Below, one piece after another: positions 59,801 through 64,000 of a stretch of DNA of 64,000 bases. Source of the DNA: Hydractinia symbiolongicarpus (lineage: Eukaryota > Cnidaria > Hydrozoa > Anthoathecata > Hydractiniidae). The translations under genes were made by a program, and so were the position numbers. The stretch is taken from the NCBI RefSeq assembly GCF_029227915.1, contig NC_079883.1, positions 20,832,001-20,896,000 of the forward strand, read 5' to 3'. Below the pieces are notes generated by a model. That model ran no database searches. It was given only the letters and a program-made list of their open reading frames with translations, and was not told the origin of the DNA. Position 1 is the stretch's first letter. Each line of letters begins with the position of its first letter.

Positions 59801-62566
59801 TTCAAAGTTTAACTTTTTGTTTTTAGGTGTTTTGTGTTTGTTTAAGTTTGGCTTTTTGATATTGTTCAGGTTGTATTGTTGTATAAGCATTTAGGGAAAA
59901 GACAATGTTTAAAATGCTTAAAGAACTTATTTCATAGATCTGTGTTTACTGTTGCAAGCCTTTCTTTTCGACATTTCAGATTAAAATATTGAAGGTTTTC
60001 AACATAATCACATAATAAGATGTATACATATATATTTGAGATATGTGTTATTTCTGACATTATTATTATTGTTGTCGTAACTGTCTGGGTTGTGACTGTC
60101 AATGTTGTAACTTTCTACTAACTAGATTTTACACCTTGCACGCCGTTGTTTTTCATATTTTGTCTGAAGTTTTGTTGGGAGGATTTCATGCGATTTGACA
60201 TTTGATATTTTGTGTTAGATTTTAAGAACTTTTTTGTTAAATTATGACTTATATACTTTCTTTTTATGCATTTTCAGATTATTTTTTTTAGTAAAAGGCA
60301 TATTCAATATACTGAAATATTTGCTGATGTCATCAAAATTCAAATGACAGAACTTTTCAATTGTTTTTCTGCCTAAGTGGATTTTTCCACGGGCCTAATC
60401 GACTAGTCATGTGTATAATATACAGACCAGATTTAAAGGAAATATCGATCCAGCGAAATGACGTTATTTCTGATCCCATTATGTTATTTTCTTATTTTGA
60501 ACGTCTATAAATGTCATATTCTAAACATGTGCCGAGATCAATGTCATAAAAATAAATATTTCTGGAAAAACGAATTTCTTTACCTTTATCGTTAAGATAA
60601 GAATTTTTTTTTTTTTTTTTTTAAGATAAGAAAATTCCGTAGAAATATGACGTCAATTTTAATCTCAATGACACCATTGAAATTCATTTTTTTTTAAATA
60701 AAATCAACTTTTTGCTATTTAGTGAATGAGGCCATTAAGAATTAAAAAATTTGGGAAAACCCTTCTATTTTAGGCATGTGTGACGTCATTTCTAACCCCA
60801 ATGATGTCATCAAAAAAAATCACTTTCTACAAGTATGCCAAGTTTTATCACTTACACATAAGTAGTTCTGGATTTATAGCTCACGGATATGCCCCCTTCC
60901 CCAAGTGCTACACTTAAACAAAAAAGCACGGTGTTAGGTTGATACTCCAAACTCACACTAGACAAGAATATAAACTATATAAACATATAACATGTTAAGA
61001 CTATATTTAAATTCGACGTCTAAACGAAGTCTTGTGTCCAGATGTTTTCTAGGAGAGATTGTGTGAGCATTGAAAATATAGTGCTATCCTAGTGGATTGC
61101 TAATAGGTATAGTAAAAACAGTTGGACTGCACGAATGTTTACCATCAGGAGGATTTTCTGCTAATTTCGGCTGACATAAGGCCTTAAAAGATCATTATAT
61201 GGAATAAACTCCTTGAGTTGACCAAACTAAGTAAATTTTTAAGTACGCTAATCGTTTGCCTGTAAAAAAATCCACATATTTTTCCACTTCGCCATCTCGT
61301 ACACTTGTACGGTTGAAAGAAAGACCGTTTTAAACAGACGGAAACGGGTATTAATATAAGAGACTAGCTAGAAGACATGGTTTTGTATGACGGCTGCGGC
61401 TCTTGGTACAGGTATATACACGCTGTGTATAGCACTTAAGTGTTTAAGTTGATGCAATAGGACGTACATGCTTCAAGAAAATTATATGTTTTCTTTAAAA
61501 AAAGTAATCTACTAACAATCTCAGAAGAGGGGGCTAAATAAATAATAGAATTTTACACACAATATCTATTTTTCACATTAATACATCATGTTAACTTCAT
61601 CTGTTTTATCATCATCATTATTTAACAGAAGAAGTTCTACGTCTTCCATGCACCGCTCTTCTTCTGGGACGTCAAACAGATCCACGCTATCATTTACATC
61701 GTCAGATACACTCTGCAGCCGATATAGTAAGCCAGTACAAGCACCATATTCGATGCATATAATAATTTGATTTAAAGCTGCAGCATATGGATATCGTTGT
61801 ATATGACGTTAAATCAACGAATAATATCAAATTTCTTTGACTACTTTTACTTTATTTATTTATTTTTCATTTTTTTGTGAGGGGGGGGGGGGCTAATTAA
61901 AAATAGAGGAAGGGGGCTAAAAAGAGGAATTACTGTAGTTAAAATTGGATAAATTAGTGTTAGCTAAGTATTTAACAAAAAATAATATAATATAAAGCAT
62001 ACACAAAGAAGCTAAAAACAAAAAAATAAATTATGTTCATTGAAAGCCTTAGGATTCTACGTTTATATAAATACTGCAGTAAACATTCAATAATATTTAT
62101 AAAATATTTCTTAGGTGAATGGATTGTTTTACAACGCAATGTCTGCTTTGGAGCAAAGGCGGGCGAATTTGGGACATTTGAAATACCCCACAATGGAATT
62201 ATGACTGGAATAAAATTGGTACATGTTGGTGGAATCGGTGTAACATGCGGTGCCATTGCATTAACAAAGTGGGGATGTGATTTTGGTAGCCCTCCTTTCA
62301 CCGTGGAAAATATTGGCGTTGTTATAACAGATGATCAAAACAAAAAACTTTACCCCTCTATGGAATATGATAAGGGAAATGGTTTCTCTTTCATACCAGG
62401 ATACGGCGCCAACTCTCCATACGTGGTTTTCAATGCACCAAATCACGCTGTTCATAAAAGACAGGAGATAAGATTACATTATGGCGAAGCTTTGTTTGGT
62501 ACCAACCTCGATAACAACAGTGGTAGATCTTGCGCAGATATCTATGCAAAACTAAGCGACGAATAA
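56854..62566 (+). CDS. secreted PAN/Apple + EGF-like protein with a C-terminal cnidarian-type domain
   Basis: Three exons: 56854-57192, 57583-57673, 62115-62566, giving 293 residues in consistent phase. Exon 1 has a signal peptide and a PAN/Apple-like module with Cys in HCSITCMQYPKCKSF and HSKCRIH (about residues 57-92). Exon 2 is a short EGF-like unit (VCKERNPCRYGRCVDTC..KGYRCHSKG), Cys spacing typical of EGF though only five cysteines are visible before exon 3. Exon 3 begins GEWIVLQRNVCFGAKAGEFG and continues with WGCDFG, FIPGYGANSPYVVF, EIRLHYGEALFG and GRSCADIY. I recall this last domain from cnidarian secreted proteins, with no assigned function. The middle intron is 4.4 kb and holds a Helitron. 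Ligand unknown. Confidence 0.85.
57932..60406 (+). mobile_element. 2.5-kb non-autonomous Helitron with internal tandem repeats
   Basis: Starts TCTCTTATAATAATACGGAG after an A, with GTCCGTCTGTCAG close behind, and ends with a hairpin (GTGGA at 60377-60381, TCCAC at 60386-60390), then CTAG (60403-60406) and T. The terminal signals match the short copies. The interior has no helicase or Rep motif; most of it is degenerate tandem repeats (about 58780-60350). It occupies intron 2 of the PAN/EGF gene. Confidence 0.65.
58780..60350. repeat. degenerate tandem repeat array inside the Helitron
   Basis: Recurring phrases every 180-260 bases: ATTTTGTTGATTT or GATTTTTGTTG, then TTTCGACATTT or CACATTTTG, then TTGTGAGGGAGGACCATATG and TATATATATAC. 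The unit is strongly diverged. 59247-59275 is a purine-rich AAGG run. Confidence 0.5.
60407..61524. other. intronic sequence of the PAN/EGF gene
   Basis: No coding signal. Near 61260-61363 a minus-strand Helitron-like 5' end (TCTCTTATATTAATACCCGT) and a GTGGATTTTT-type segment are visible in decayed form. Confidence 0.35.
61525..61940. mobile_element. DNA-transposon remnant with AGCCCCC ends
   Basis: GAAGAGGGGGCTAAATAAATA near 61525 and its approximate complement, ending AGGAATTACTGTA near 61938, are loose inverted ends. A TACTGTA-type terminus suggests a TA target site. A minus-strand open stretch in between (about 61770-61588, acidic and Asp/Glu-rich) may be a transposase C-terminus; family not identified. 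Confidence 0.35.
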
Positions 62567-64000
62567 ACACTTAAGCAGATATTTAACCTCGTCCCCAGGG
62601 CGTCTTGTATCTTTTCTGACCCCGGGACGCCGATACGAACATGAACCTGGAGGAAGCCTCGTCACGTGACCCTCCAATACACAGTTTTTCTGTGTGTAAT
62701 ATTTAATGAGATTAGTCTCAATTAGCCAAAGTTTTATATACAACCTTGCAGAGCTAAGCGAGCTCGGCGATTTACGTAACAGATACGTGCGGCGAGTTTG
62801 TTTTGATTCCTCTCATACGCAACACACAAACTGCTCGCATATTGCCCTTGATTGTTTTCTAAATGTATAAATATACCATCATGTTATTTAGGCTGCTGTT
62901 TACTTGAAGAAATTCAAGCAATTTAGTTATCTGTATTTTACTGAATTGACTGGCTAGCAAGCCTTGGTTTGCAAAACTTGTAGCTAGTAGGCAAAACTTG
63001 GAAATTGGTAATGATTACCCCACCTGACCATAGCACTTCGTTGGTTTTCTAAGGTGCAAGTATAGCTACATAATTTTCAAATGGACGTGTCATTTTAGGT
63101 GCCTGACTGAAAGTAGGTAGGCAGGAATTTAACTTCATTTTAACATTTACATTTTTTATTCATTTTGACTGAACTTTAGAATATTCATCTACTGTAAGTT
63201 TATATCTGTGTCTGCATTACTGCTTTTATATGATGACTAAAATTTTGCTGTATGAATCCCAAAGTTGCTTTTTTATTTTTTTTTACACAAAATTTATTTA
63301 AACAATAGTTAACTGAAACTAAATTCGTATATTATATTGGGTGAAAAAGGCTTTAAAGCTTTGCTTTTACATTTTGTGGCCTCAACATTTCTAAAAAACC
63401 ACCTATTACTTATAAATTCTGCCTTCACTTTTCCAAATGACATGTTTTTAAAACGCCTTACAGATATACAAAAACAAGGTTTTTTTGTTTAAAACATAAA
63501 TAATCCACAAATTTTATCAAAAAGCATTATGCTGGTTTGAAAATTAAAATCGACAAGTCCACATGTGATCTGTTTTGTCGATTCAATATATATTACTGTT
63601 TTAAAGGTTACCTCCCGCGAAAAATAAAGTTAATTGCATATGAAAGAACTTGAAAAGTTGTCTACGAATTCGAACTAAATTTTTCGTTTACTGGCATAAT
63701 TCTAGGTTGGATCTTATCTGACCCATTTCTGAGGTTATAATAGTTTTTAAAATTTTCTGAACCTGTACCTTAATCAAAATTGATATGCTGTTAAAAACGG
63801 CTTTTGGGCGTCTCTGAAAAGGGGCTAAATTCTGAAACTTAGAAAGTATGACAATAATAGAACTATTTTTGGCTCAATTTCACCAAACCAATCTGAAACC
63901 ATATCATACCCAATATTTTAGTTTTTACCGAAGTTATGGGATGTTATACATAAACTATATACTCGGTTTAGACTTTTTTGTTCTTTTTTTATGTTCATTG
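62567..64000. other. 3' flank of the PAN/EGF gene and non-coding end of window
   Basis: No gene is visible. AACCTCGTCCCCAGGG at 62585 is a MITE end like that at 55749. The rest is AT-rich spacer. Confidence 0.4.

Overview
This window is AT-rich animal nuclear DNA. Its genes are intron-containing, with GT..AG introns, and sit among many decayed transposable elements. A cnidarian, probably a hydrozoan, is the best guess. The supporting signs are a PAN/Apple+EGF secreted protein of a type I associate with cnidarians, a secreted precursor encoding a possible PRP-amide peptide, and the mix of TIR elements, short Helitrons and a tyrosine-recombinase retroelement. No species can be named from sequence alone.

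Reconstructed genes, left to right: a membrane-anchored RidA/YjgF-family protein (5570-6034, +, one exon); METTL5 (7511-9322, +, three exons); an LRRC74-like leucine-rich-repeat protein with degenerate EF-hands (11989-16703, -, thirteen exons); a secreted CAP-domain protein (19323-19907, +, one exon with TATA box); MCM9 (26885-32630, -, nine exons); METTL23 (33443-41106, -, five exons); mitochondrial ribosomal protein MRPS28 (42641-43135, -); LZIC (44657-45226, -); a secreted precursor with one amidation cassette (54542-54967, -); and a PAN+EGF secreted protein (56854-62566, +, three exons). For each multi-exon gene the exon lengths and phases sum to an open frame, which supports the models. 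MCM9, METTL23, MRPS28 and LZIC form a run of four minus-strand housekeeping genes.

The remainder is mostly mobile DNA: non-LTR retrotransposon pieces (1376-1844, 38960-39800), a tRNA-derived SINE (3196-3546), a DIRS/Ngaro-like retroelement relic (10338-11345), a possible Penelope-like fragment (35363-35700), a complete-ended but broken hAT element with 5-bp target duplications (48151-50962), a second broken transposon with CCAGGACATT end repeats (23681-26341), many MITE-like foldback elements, and a family of Helitrons, mostly very short, that share a TCTATA..CCCGTA start and a hairpin-CTAG end.

The most promising item for new biology is the small secreted precursor at 54542-54967. It has a signal peptide, then a tribasic site, then a segment ending in IPRP-Gly-Lys-Lys. 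This is the layout of an amidated cnidarian neuropeptide and resembles the PRPamide group that contains hydrozoan oocyte maturation-inducing hormones. Also notable are the short Helitron family, the membrane-anchored bacterial-type RidA, and the uncharacterised C-terminal domain of the PAN+EGF protein.
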